Below are positions 1-6,219 of a DNA stretch of 38,700 nt, one piece after another. The DNA is from Kiritimatiellia bacterium. GTDB taxonomy: Bacteria > Verrucomicrobiota > Kiritimatiellia > RZYC01. The notes beneath the pieces were generated by a model. It did no database searches, was not told where the DNA came from, and saw nothing but the letters and a program-made list of their open reading frames with translations. Position numbers and translations under genes: made by a program. The DNA is taken from the NCBI GenBank assembly GCA_028708815.1, contig JAQVYB010000017.1:1-38700 (forward strand). Direction: 5' to 3'. Each line of letters opens with the position of its first letter. Position 1 is the first letter of the stretch.

Positions 1-53
1 CGTTGGGTTATGATACACCCATTCACGATAACGACGCAAAAAAAGGGGCGCCC

Positions 54-581
54 ATGATCCTGCAAATCCTGATTTTCATCCTGCTCGCCGTGGCCGTATT
101 GGGGTCCACCGTGGCCGGCATCTGGTTTCTGATTGAAGCATTCCGCGTCCACATTCTCTGGGGACTGGCCCTGCTCGTCTTTCCCGTGCTCGGGGCGGTC
201 TTTCTATTCCTCCACTGGGATGATGTGAGAAAACCCTTTCTCCTCAATATGATTGCCGTATCCCTCTTCCTGGCCGCCTTTGCCCTAACCCTGTATGGCG
301 GAAACTCCGCAGAAAACGCCCAAAGCGGACCAGAAACGCCCTCCTTCTCCATCTCCGAGAAAATCGCCGAAATAAAACAGGCCTCCGTCGAACGAAAAGC
401 ACGAGAAGCCATTGCCACACGAGGATTTATGGGACGCACCCTCGATGACGTCGAACAGGAACTCGGCCCCCCCCAGGCACGAATGACGCGCGACAACCTC
501 GTGGAATATCAATATACAGATCGTGGCCTCACACTCATCTCAAGCAACGGAATAACCGTCACCGATGAAATACGCAGGTAA
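54..581 (+). CDS. small integral membrane protein of unknown function
   Basis: A 175-residue protein. The ATG at 54 is chosen because a GGGG ribosome-binding stretch lies just upstream and the hydrophobic region begins at once; an in-frame TTG at 3 would add 17 polar residues. Three hydrophobic segments (about residues 1-28, 32-52 and 62-80) are followed by a soluble tail of about 95 residues. The tail contains GRTLDDVEQELGPP and a nearby YQY, which recalls the short helix-strand repeat of BamE/SmpA-like domains, but the likeness is weak. I do not recognise a family. It converges on the STAS gene at 706, with 124 bp between them and no clear terminator. Confidence 0.7.
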   Translation: MILQILIFILLAVAVLGSTVAGIWFLIEAFRVHILWGLALLVFPVLGAVFLFLHWDDVRKPFLLNMIAVSLFLAAFALTLYGGNSAENAQSGPETPSFSISEKIAEIKQASVERKAREAIATRGFMGRTLDDVEQELGPPQARMTRDNLVEYQYTDRGLTLISSNGITVTDEIRR

Positions 582-705
582 CGCCGGCCGCAAAGACGAA
601 ACACCGCTCTCGTCGAAACGCCGGGAAAGGAGTGAACCCGATAAGGCGAACGCCTCCGGTTGAGGCCGCACAATCCGCCCCGCTCATCCGAAATCGATCA
701 TCTCC

Positions 706-1032
706 TCAGGCCGACAGCACTCTATCCGGATTGCGCACAAGCGGAAACAGATCATCCACGCCGCCCATTTTCAACACCTTGCGTACATGGGAATTCGGCG
801 ACACATAGAACACGCCGTTTCTCTTCCGCACTTCTTTCCCCAATCCCACCAGATGACAAATGGCCGAACTGCCCAGAAACTCCGTCTCCTGCAAGTCCAC
901 CACCATTGTTTTCACATCCCGCTGCATCAACTGCCTGCACTCACTCTCCAGCAGACCCGTCGAAAAACTATCCACCACCCCGGATACCTTCAGAATCAGC
1001 CCTCCGGCCCGTTCGATCACTTCCACTTTCAT
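706..1032 (-). CDS. STAS-domain protein (anti-sigma factor antagonist-like)
   Basis: A 108-residue single-domain STAS protein of the SpoIIAA/RsbV type. The strand VDSFSTG (about 20-26) and the motif VVDLQETEFLGSSAICHL (44-61) match the fold; Ser55/Ser56 sit where the phosphorylated serine lies in anti-anti-sigma factors. In that family the unphosphorylated form binds an anti-sigma/kinase partner and releases a sigma factor or other target. The ATG at 1032 is preceded by GGGAGTGG at good spacing. No partner kinase adjoins it; it is transcribed away from the mevalonate genes, and the palindrome array lies in the shared upstream region. It is the most divergent of three STAS proteins in the window. 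Its actual target is unknown. Confidence 0.85.
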   Translation of the reverse strand: MKVEVIERAGGLILKVSGVVDSFSTGLLESECRQLMQRDVKTMVVDLQETEFLGSSAICHLVGLGKEVRKRNGVFYVSPNSHVRKVLKMGGVDDLFPLVRNPDRVLSA

Positions 1033-1442
1033 GGCCACTCCCTTTCCCGCAACACACCAGTCCTTGTACATGCAGCACGAACACATACAACCCCAAACTG
1101 ATTGTGATAAGTAATACGCTTCCGGCTTGAGACCACAATAAAAAACGTTCAAAATTCGCACCCTCGAAAGGGACTGTTCCACGCTGAAAAAAAAGGGCTG
1201 TAAAACAATATTGAACAACCCCGCACCCCCACATGGGACGCTTTCCAGACATTGGAAATGGGCCCGCCGCCTAATCGAACCACCCAACCGGAATTTCCAA
1301 TCATTGGAAAAATCGCCGGAAAAGTTTCCAATCATTGGAAAAATCGACTAAAAAGTTTCCAATCATTGGAAACTGCGTCGCTGTATAACAGTCCCGCCTG
1401 CGCGGGATTTCCAATCATTGGAAAAAACTTCAAGAGGCGGAT
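1033..1442. other. 410-bp divergent intergenic region holding palindrome array 1
   Basis: No credible gene is seen here; the short open frames across it come from the repeats. It separates the divergent STAS and HMG-CoA reductase genes and carries five palindromes between 1242 and 1424. A GC hairpin (TCCCGC-ctgc-GCGGGA, 1392-1407) lies between the fourth and fifth copies. The first 200 bp hold nothing I can name beyond AT-rich sequence suited to a promoter for the minus-strand gene. Confidence 0.6.
1242..1424. repeat. palindrome array 1: five phased 17-bp copies
   Basis: Copies lie at 1242-1258 (TTTCCAGACATTGGAAA), then 1294-1310, 1325-1341, 1356-1372 and 1408-1424 (all TTTCCAATCATTGGAAA). 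Each is a 7-bp inverted repeat around a 3-bp centre. Start-to-start steps are 52, 31, 31 and 52 bp, close to five and three helical turns. Linkers between copies 2-3 and 3-4 are both 14 bp and similar in sequence (AATCG...AAAAG), so a 31-bp unit has been duplicated in tandem. The last copy ends 18 bp before the HMG-CoA reductase ATG. The layout suits binding of a dimeric protein to one face of the DNA, or a run of RNA hairpins; neither is shown. Confidence 0.9.
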
Positions 1443-2495
1443 ATGAAAGACCAGGCCCGGGATGGAACACTTTGCGCATCAGTCCCCATGCAGCGCGTCG
1501 GGCCGGTCCTGCTGCACGGGCCGGATCTTGAAGGCGAAGTCCTCCTCCCGCTCGCCACCTACGAAACACCCCTCTGGCCCTCCGTAAACCGGGGCGCCCG
1601 CGTGGCCACCCAGTCGGGCGGTTTGCATGTGACCATCAACGACGACCGGATGACACGCTCCATCCTCCTCGAAGCCCCCACCGCCGCCGAAGCCCTGCGT
1701 ATCAGCCGCGAACTACTCACCCGGCATCGTGACACGCTCCGAACCGCCGCCGAAGCCTCCAGCCGCTTTGCCCGCTTCCTCGATCTCCACTCCCAACTTG
1801 CCGCCAACCTGATTTTTCTCCGACTCGAAATGCAGAGCGGCGACGCCTCCGGGCACAATATGCTCACCCAGGCCGCCGAGGCCATGACAAGCGCCATCCT
1901 TCAACTCCACCCCGAACTGCGCTACGTCTCCCTCTCCGGAAACTACTGCACCGATAAAAAAGTCTCCGCCGTCAACGGCATACTCGGACGCGGAAAACAC
2001 GTCACCGCCGAAGCCCTCATCCCTGAAAAAACCTGCGCCCGCTACCTCAAAACCTCCGCGCGCGCCGTCGCCAACCTCAACGTCAAAAAGAATCTGATCG
2101 GCTCCCTGCTCGCCGGCGGCATACGCTCCGCCAACGCCCACTTCGCCAACATGCTGCTCGCCTTCTATCTCGCCACCGGTCAGGACGCCGCCAACATCGT
2201 CGAAGGCTCCCAGGGCCTCACCCATGCCGAAGACCACGACGGCTCCCTCTATTTTTCCGTGACCATCCCGAACATCATCGTCGGCACCGTCGGAAACGGC
2301 AAGGAACTGGACTTTGTGCGCGAAAACCTGAACCTGCTGGGCTGTCTCGAAGAACGCGCACCCGGCGCCAATGCCCGGCGCCTCGCCGCCGCAGCCGCCG
2401 CCGCCGTCTGGTGCGGCGAACTCTCCCTCATGGCCGCCCTCACCAACGAAGGCGAACTCATGGCCGCCCACAAACGCCTGGAACGAAAACCATGA
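1443..2495 (+). CDS. hmgA: hydroxymethylglutaryl-CoA reductase (class I-like)
   Basis: Reduces HMG-CoA to mevalonate with NAD(P)H, the committed step of the mevalonate isoprenoid pathway. The 350-residue protein has no membrane segment and keeps the catalytic set: Glu41 in ETPLWPSVNRG, the block SGNYCTDKK (165-173) with Asp171 and Lys172, Asp248 in GQDAA, and His343 near the end in the position of the class I catalytic histidine. The GRGK (182-185), NAHFAN (231-236) and GTVGNG (281-286) blocks also fit. It is shorter than archaeal enzymes of about 400 residues, mainly at the N-terminus. AGAGGCGG precedes the ATG. The stop overlaps the isomerase start (ATGA), so translation is probably coupled. 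Palindrome array 1 forms its leader. Confidence 0.93.
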   Translation: MKDQARDGTLCASVPMQRVGPVLLHGPDLEGEVLLPLATYETPLWPSVNRGARVATQSGGLHVTINDDRMTRSILLEAPTAAEALRISRELLTRHRDTLRTAAEASSRFARFLDLHSQLAANLIFLRLEMQSGDASGHNMLTQAAEAMTSAILQLHPELRYVSLSGNYCTDKKVSAVNGILGRGKHVTAEALIPEKTCARYLKTSARAVANLNVKKNLIGSLLAGGIRSANAHFANMLLAFYLATGQDAANIVEGSQGLTHAEDHDGSLYFSVTIPNIIVGTVGNGKELDFVRENLNLLGCLEERAPGANARRLAAAAAAAVWCGELSLMAALTNEGELMAAHKRLERKP

Positions 2496-3511
2496 GCGAC
2501 CCCGTCAACCAGCGCAAACTCGAACACCTTCGAATCGCCACCGAAGAACAAGGCGCCGACCGCTGCGCCTCCCACTTCGACGCCATACGCCTCACCCACC
2601 GCGCCCTCCCCGAAATCAACCTCAACCAGGTCGATACCTCCTGCACCTTCCTCGGAAAAACCCTTTCCTTCCCCCTGCTCATCAGCTCCATGACCGGCGG
2701 GGCCGGCGAACAACTCCTCGCCATCAACCGCAACCTCGCCCGAGCCGCCGAAGAAACCGGCGTCGCCCTCGCCGTTGGCTCCCAGCGCGTCCTGTTCACC
2801 AACCCCGAAGCCCGCGCCGCCTTCGACCTGCGCCCACTCGCTCCCTCCGTCCCGCTCATCGCCAACCTCGGCGCCATACAGCTCAACAACGGCTTCGACC
2901 TCAAACACGCCTGCGAAGCCCTCGACGTCCTCCAGGCCGACGCCCTCTACCTGCACCTCAACCCCCTCCAGGAAGCCGTCCAACCAAACGGCGACACAAA
3001 CTTTCACGCCCTCGCCGCAAAAATCGCCTACCTCTCCGAGCAGCTGCCCTGCCCCCTGCTGATCAAAGAAGTCGGCTGCGGCATCAGCCGTGCCGATGCC
3101 CTCCTCCTCCGCGAAAACGGCGTCCGCATCCTCGACCTGGCCGGCGCCGGCGGCACCTCCTGGAGCTTCATCGAACACATGCGCCGACTCGATCTCGACT
3201 GTTCCCTCGGCCTGGCCTTCCAGGACTGGGGCATCCCCACGCCCAAAAATATTGAACTCCTGCGCGACATCCCCGACCTCACCCTCATGGCCTCCGGCGG
3301 TATCCGAACCGGCATCGACATGGTCAAGGCCCTCCTTCTCGGCGCCTCCCTCTGCGGCATCGCCGCCCCTCTCCTCAAACCTGCCATGGAAAGCGCCGAC
3401 GCCGTCGCAAACACCATCCGCCGCCTCAAAAAAGAATTCACCACCGCCCAGTTTCTGCTCGGCATCTCCCACGTCCAGAACCTCATCGGAAACCGCGCCC
3501 TCCTGCTGTGA
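2492..3511 (+). CDS. fni: type 2 isopentenyl-diphosphate delta-isomerase
   Basis: Interconverts isopentenyl and dimethylallyl diphosphate, using reduced FMN in a TIM barrel; this is the last step of the mevalonate route. The 339-residue length is normal. Recognisable family blocks in order are QRKLEHL near the N-terminus (substrate diphosphate binding), SSMTGG (FMN site), LHLNPLQEAVQPNGD (glutamine and acidic residues of the metal/substrate site), DLAGAGGTSW and ASGGIRTGIDMVKALLLGA (flavin phosphate binding). It starts inside the stop of the HMG-CoA reductase gene, so the two are an operon. The 186 bp after it lead to the RAYT element and hold no gene I can support. Confidence 0.95.
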   Translation: MSDPVNQRKLEHLRIATEEQGADRCASHFDAIRLTHRALPEINLNQVDTSCTFLGKTLSFPLLISSMTGGAGEQLLAINRNLARAAEETGVALAVGSQRVLFTNPEARAAFDLRPLAPSVPLIANLGAIQLNNGFDLKHACEALDVLQADALYLHLNPLQEAVQPNGDTNFHALAAKIAYLSEQLPCPLLIKEVGCGISRADALLLRENGVRILDLAGAGGTSWSFIEHMRRLDLDCSLGLAFQDWGIPTPKNIELLRDIPDLTLMASGGIRTGIDMVKALLLGASLCGIAAPLLKPAMESADAVANTIRRLKKEFTTAQFLLGISHVQNLIGNRALLL

Positions 3512-3697
3512 CGACGTGCGGAGAAACGGACTGTCGGTTTCGCGGGGGGCAGGAGGAAGCGATCCTATGGACGGAAGGCAAAATTCATGGCGAAGGATTC
3601 CCGTTGATACTTGCCGATACAGGACACGAACCATGAACCACAAACGTTCCGCGAACACGACGGCGAATGGAGATTCCTCCCCGGCGAAGGCGGCGAG

Positions 3698-4714
3698 ATG
3701 ACGTCATCCGATCTGCAATCCACTGGGACCGCGGGGCTCCGCACGGGGAAGGGGCTCCAAACTGGGAACGCGGGGCTCCGTACTGGGACCGCGGGGCTCC
3801 GTACCCGCATCTCTTTAGAAAACGCGAGTGCAGAGCCTCGCGGTCCCAGTACAGAGCCTCGCGGTCCCAGTACAGAGCCTCGCGATCCCAGTGCAGAGCC
3901 TCGCGGTCCCGGTGCAGAGCCTCGCGGTCCCAGTGCGGAGCCTCGCGGTCCCAGGGAGCCTCGCGGATGGCATTCGCGCGGATACATGCCCCACTTCGAC
4001 TCCAATGACGTGATTCAGCATGTCACGTTCCATCTGGCCGACAGTCTCCCGAAGGATGCCGTTCAGCTTCTCTTGGAGGAAATACAGGATCTGGATCCCG
4101 AGCAGCAGGACATCGAAAAGCACCACCGCCTCGAAGCGCTCATCGACGCCGGACATGGCGCCTGCTGGTTGCGGCGCCCGGATTGCGCGCAAAGAGTCCA
4201 GGATGCCCTCCTGCATTTCGACGCCGAGCGTTACCGCATGATCGCATGGGTCGTGATGCCCAACCATGTCCATGCGCTCTTCCAGACAATGAATCGTTGG
4301 AGCATGAATTCTGTGGTCGGATCATGGAAAACATTCACGGCCAACGCCATTGGAAAGCTCGTTCGCCAACCGAACGAACCGGTGCCCCACGTCTGGTACC
4401 CCGAATTCTGGGATCGCTACATCCGCGACGAAATGCATTTCGCCAACGCCATGGCCTATATTCACAACAACCCCGTGAAAGCGGGTCTCGTCTCGCAACC
4501 CGAACATTGGCTCTGGAGCAGCGCGTCCACTGGGAATGCCGGGCTCCGCACGGGGAAGGGGCTCCAAACTGGGAACGCGGGGCTCCGTACCCGCATCTCT
4601 TTAGAAAACGCGAGTGCAGAGCCTCGCGGTCCCAGTACAGAGCCTCGCGGTCCCAGTACAGAGCCTCGCGATCCCGGTCCGGAGCCTCGCGATCCCAAGG
4701 AAGGGCAACCATGA
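3698..4714 (+). CDS. REP-associated tyrosine transposase (RAYT, Y1/HUH family), REP-encoded ends
   Basis: A single-strand-specific HUH nuclease of the IS200-like TnpA_REP group; such enzymes cut and move REP hairpins. The core runs from about residue 91 (WHSRGYMPHFD) to 274. The HUH motif is MPNHVHALF with His190 and His192, and Tyr254 in AYIHNNPVKAGLV is the likely catalytic tyrosine. Residues 10-90 and 278-335 are coded by the flanking REP arrays as seven-residue repeats rich in PRG and GLR. The ATG at 3698 has AAGG upstream; a start at 3986 would spare the repeats but remove the conserved WHSRGY block, so the longer form is preferred. The stop overlaps the hsdS remnant start. Whether it is active is unknown. 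Confidence 0.85.
   Translation: MTSSDLQSTGTAGLRTGKGLQTGNAGLRTGTAGLRTRISLENASAEPRGPSTEPRGPSTEPRDPSAEPRGPGAEPRGPSAEPRGPREPRGWHSRGYMPHFDSNDVIQHVTFHLADSLPKDAVQLLLEEIQDLDPEQQDIEKHHRLEALIDAGHGACWLRRPDCAQRVQDALLHFDAERYRMIAWVVMPNHVHALFQTMNRWSMNSVVGSWKTFTANAIGKLVRQPNEPVPHVWYPEFWDRYIRDEMHFANAMAYIHNNPVKAGLVSQPEHWLWSSASTGNAGLRTGKGLQTGNAGLRTRISLENASAEPRGPSTEPRGPSTEPRDPGPEPRDPKEGQP
3721..3966. repeat. left REP-like (BIME-type) array of the first RAYT
   Basis: Forward units of the form ACTGGGACCGCGGGGCTCCGT (21 bp, about 3723-3804) are followed by a spacer with ATCTCTTTAGAAAACGCGAG. Then come about seven inverted units such as GAGCCTCGCGGTCCCAGTACA up to 3966. Forward and reverse units are near-complementary, so the block can fold into long GC-rich hairpins. 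Because 21 is a multiple of three, the array stays open and is read as heptads in the transposase frame (TGTAGLR and STEPRGP types). The stretch 3734-3890 recurs downstream at 4541-4675. Confidence 0.9.
4531..4697. repeat. right REP-like array of the first RAYT
   Basis: A near-copy, in the same orientation, of the array on the left side. From 4541 to 4675 it matches 3734-3890 almost base for base, with one 21-bp forward unit fewer, and includes the same ATCTCTTTAGAAAACGCGAG spacer. It codes the last 60 or so residues of the transposase. Together the two arrays bracket a core of about 0.57 kb. Confidence 0.88.
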
Positions 4715-4800
4715 CCCTCAAAACCTTCTTTGAAAAGTTCGACCCCTTCGCCGACGCCCCCAACGCCGTCCCGACAATGCGGGACATGGTGCATATATAA
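4711..4800 (+). pseudogene. 5' remnant of a type I restriction specificity subunit gene (hsdS-like)
   Basis: A 29-residue open frame with a strong ribosome-binding site (AAGGAAGGG) ends in TAA at 4798-4800. Its start, MTLKTFFEKFDPFADAPNAV, resembles the N-terminus common in HsdS proteins (FFEKFD, F/LADAP, AV, then a MREL-like motif; here TMRDM). HsdS proteins are normally about 400 residues or more, so this is at best a relic of the first helix. No hsdM or hsdR is nearby. Its ATG overlaps the RAYT stop. It could be a real short ORF, but the resemblance argues for decay. Confidence 0.55.
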
Positions 4801-4819
4801 GCCCAACATACACGGAGAT

Positions 4820-4849
4820 TTGACAAAGCCGTCGGGCTGCGCGTAGTGT
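4820..4849 (+). promoter_or_regulatory. candidate sigma-70-type promoter for the yqhD unit
   Basis: TTGACA at 4820-4825 is a perfect -35 box. The best -10 match is TAGTGT at 4844-4849 with an 18-bp spacer. It lies about 50 bp before the small ORF at 4898 and 200 bp before yqhD. The -10 match is only fair. Confidence 0.35.
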
Positions 4850-4897
4850 GATGCAACATCAAGGTCTATCGGGGCCAATCAATTACGGAGTTCGAAA

Positions 4898-5050
4898 ATG
4901 AGTGCTTGTTATCGCATAGAGTCAGACCATCTGACGGACGGCGAAAAAGAACCCGTCCACAGGCTCTTCCATTCCCGGACCGATGACGCGAAAATACGCA
5001 AAGCGCAGCACAACCCCTCATCCAAACAAGGAGATAACCGCCATGAATAA
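4898..5050 (+). CDS. possible 50-residue leader ORF overlapping the yqhD start
   Basis: An open frame of 50 codons has a good ribosome-binding site (ACGGAG, seven bases before the ATG) just downstream of the candidate promoter. It ends at TAA 5048-5050, overlapping the ATG of yqhD by eight bases (5043-5050). The product begins MSACYRIESD, is polar and charged, and matches nothing I know. The overlap and RBS suggest translational coupling or a regulatory leader; it may also be chance. Confidence 0.35.
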   Translation: MSACYRIESDHLTDGEKEPVHRLFHSRTDDAKIRKAQHNPSSKQGDNRHE

Positions 5051-6197
5051 CTTCACCTTCTGCAATCCCGTCAACATTCTCTTCGGGCGCGGGCGCATCG
5101 CAGACCTGCCCGGCGAAATCCCGAAGGACGCCCGCGTTCTCATTGCCTACGGCGGCGGAAGTATTAAGAAAAACGGCGTGCTCGATGCCGTCCATACCGC
5201 ATTGGCCGGCTATACCATCACCGAGTTCGCCGGCATTGAGCCGAATCCGTCCTACGAAACCCTGATGAAAGCCGTGGAACTCATCCGCGAAAAGGATATC
5301 AACTTCATTCTGGCCGTCGGGGGCGGATCCGTGATCGACGGCGTTAAATTCATTGCCGCCGCCGTGCCCTTCGAAGGCGACCCCTGGGACCTCCTCACAC
5401 GCGGCGCAAAAGCAAAGTCCGTTCTGCCTTTCGGAACCGTGCTGACCCTCCCCGCCACCGGTTCGGAAATGAACTGCGGCTCCGTAATCACCCGTAAATC
5501 CATACAGACCAAACTGCCGTTCATGTCCCCCCTCATTTATCCGATATTCTCCATTCTTGATCCGGAAACCACCTTCTCCCTGCCCCCCCGCCAGATCAGC
5601 AATGGCATTGTGGATGCCTTTGTCCATGTGATGGAGCAGTACCTCACGTACCCCGCCGAAGGACACCTGCAGGACCGATTCGCCGAAGGCATCCTCCAAA
5701 CCCTCATCGAAGACGGACCCAAAGCCCTCAAAACCCCCGAAAAGTACGAGGTGCGCGCCAACCTCATGTGGTGTGCCACCCTGGCCCTTAACGGTCTCAT
5801 CGGCGCAGGCGTCCCGCAGGATTGGGCCACTCACATGATCGGTCACGAAATCACCGCCCTGCACGGACTCGATCATGCCCAGACCCTGGCCATCGTTCTA
5901 CCCTCCGTCATGACCCTGAAAAAGGACACCAAACGCCTCAAACTCCTTCAGTATGCCGAGCGCGTCTGGGGCATCACCGGGGAGGACGACGACCTCGTCA
6001 TCGACAAGGCCATCGACCTCACCCGCGCCTTCTTCGAACGCGTCGGCCTCAAAACACGCCTGAGTGAATACGGCATCGGCGAGAAAGACATTCCCGCCCT
6101 CGTGCAGCAACTGAAGGCACACGGCATGGTCAAACTTGGAGAACACGGCGACATCTCCCCCGAAGTCAGCCAACAAATTCTGGAGCTAAGCATATAG
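5043..6197 (+). CDS. yqhD: YqhD-like NADPH-dependent aldehyde reductase (iron-type alcohol dehydrogenase family)
   Basis: Reduces a broad range of short-chain and lipid-peroxidation aldehydes to alcohols with NADPH; cytosolic. At 384 residues it aligns by eye with E. coli YqhD nearly end to end. The N-terminal nucleotide domain has YGGGSIKKNG (36-45) and AVGGGSVIDG (91-100). The metal site is conserved as Asp191, His195, His264 and His278 (the YqhD ligands Asp194, His198, His267, His281), within GIVDAFVH and GLDHAQT. LPATGSEMN (137-144) lines the cofactor site. The ATG at 5043 has AAGGAG upstream; an ATG at 4983 in the same frame has no such signal. It is followed after 22 bp by the GH30 gene, so the two may be co-transcribed. 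Confidence 0.95.
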   Translation: MNNFTFCNPVNILFGRGRIADLPGEIPKDARVLIAYGGGSIKKNGVLDAVHTALAGYTITEFAGIEPNPSYETLMKAVELIREKDINFILAVGGGSVIDGVKFIAAAVPFEGDPWDLLTRGAKAKSVLPFGTVLTLPATGSEMNCGSVITRKSIQTKLPFMSPLIYPIFSILDPETTFSLPPRQISNGIVDAFVHVMEQYLTYPAEGHLQDRFAEGILQTLIEDGPKALKTPEKYEVRANLMWCATLALNGLIGAGVPQDWATHMIGHEITALHGLDHAQTLAIVLPSVMTLKKDTKRLKLLQYAERVWGITGEDDDLVIDKAIDLTRAFFERVGLKTRLSEYGIGEKDIPALVQQLKAHGMVKLGEHGDISPEVSQQILELSI

Positions 6198-6219
6198 TCA
6201 CGAAAGACCCGGCAATACG

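Noticed and set aside
582-705. GCCTC/GAGGC hairpin between the first two convergent genes as a terminator
   Set aside because: Stem of five pairs with no T-run on either strand.
1252-1446. Open frame across palindrome array 1 rich in SNHWK and SFQSLE
   Set aside because: It is a translation of the repeats; no RBS and no independent domain.
2249-3658. 469-codon minus-strand frame opposite hmgA and fni
   Set aside because: Gly/Glu/Ala-rich shadow made by the C-rich coding strand; the plus-strand families are unambiguous.
3633-3701. 22-codon frame before the first RAYT, ending in ATGA with its start codon
   Set aside because: No RBS and too short to support; it may be a coupling leader but nothing shows it.
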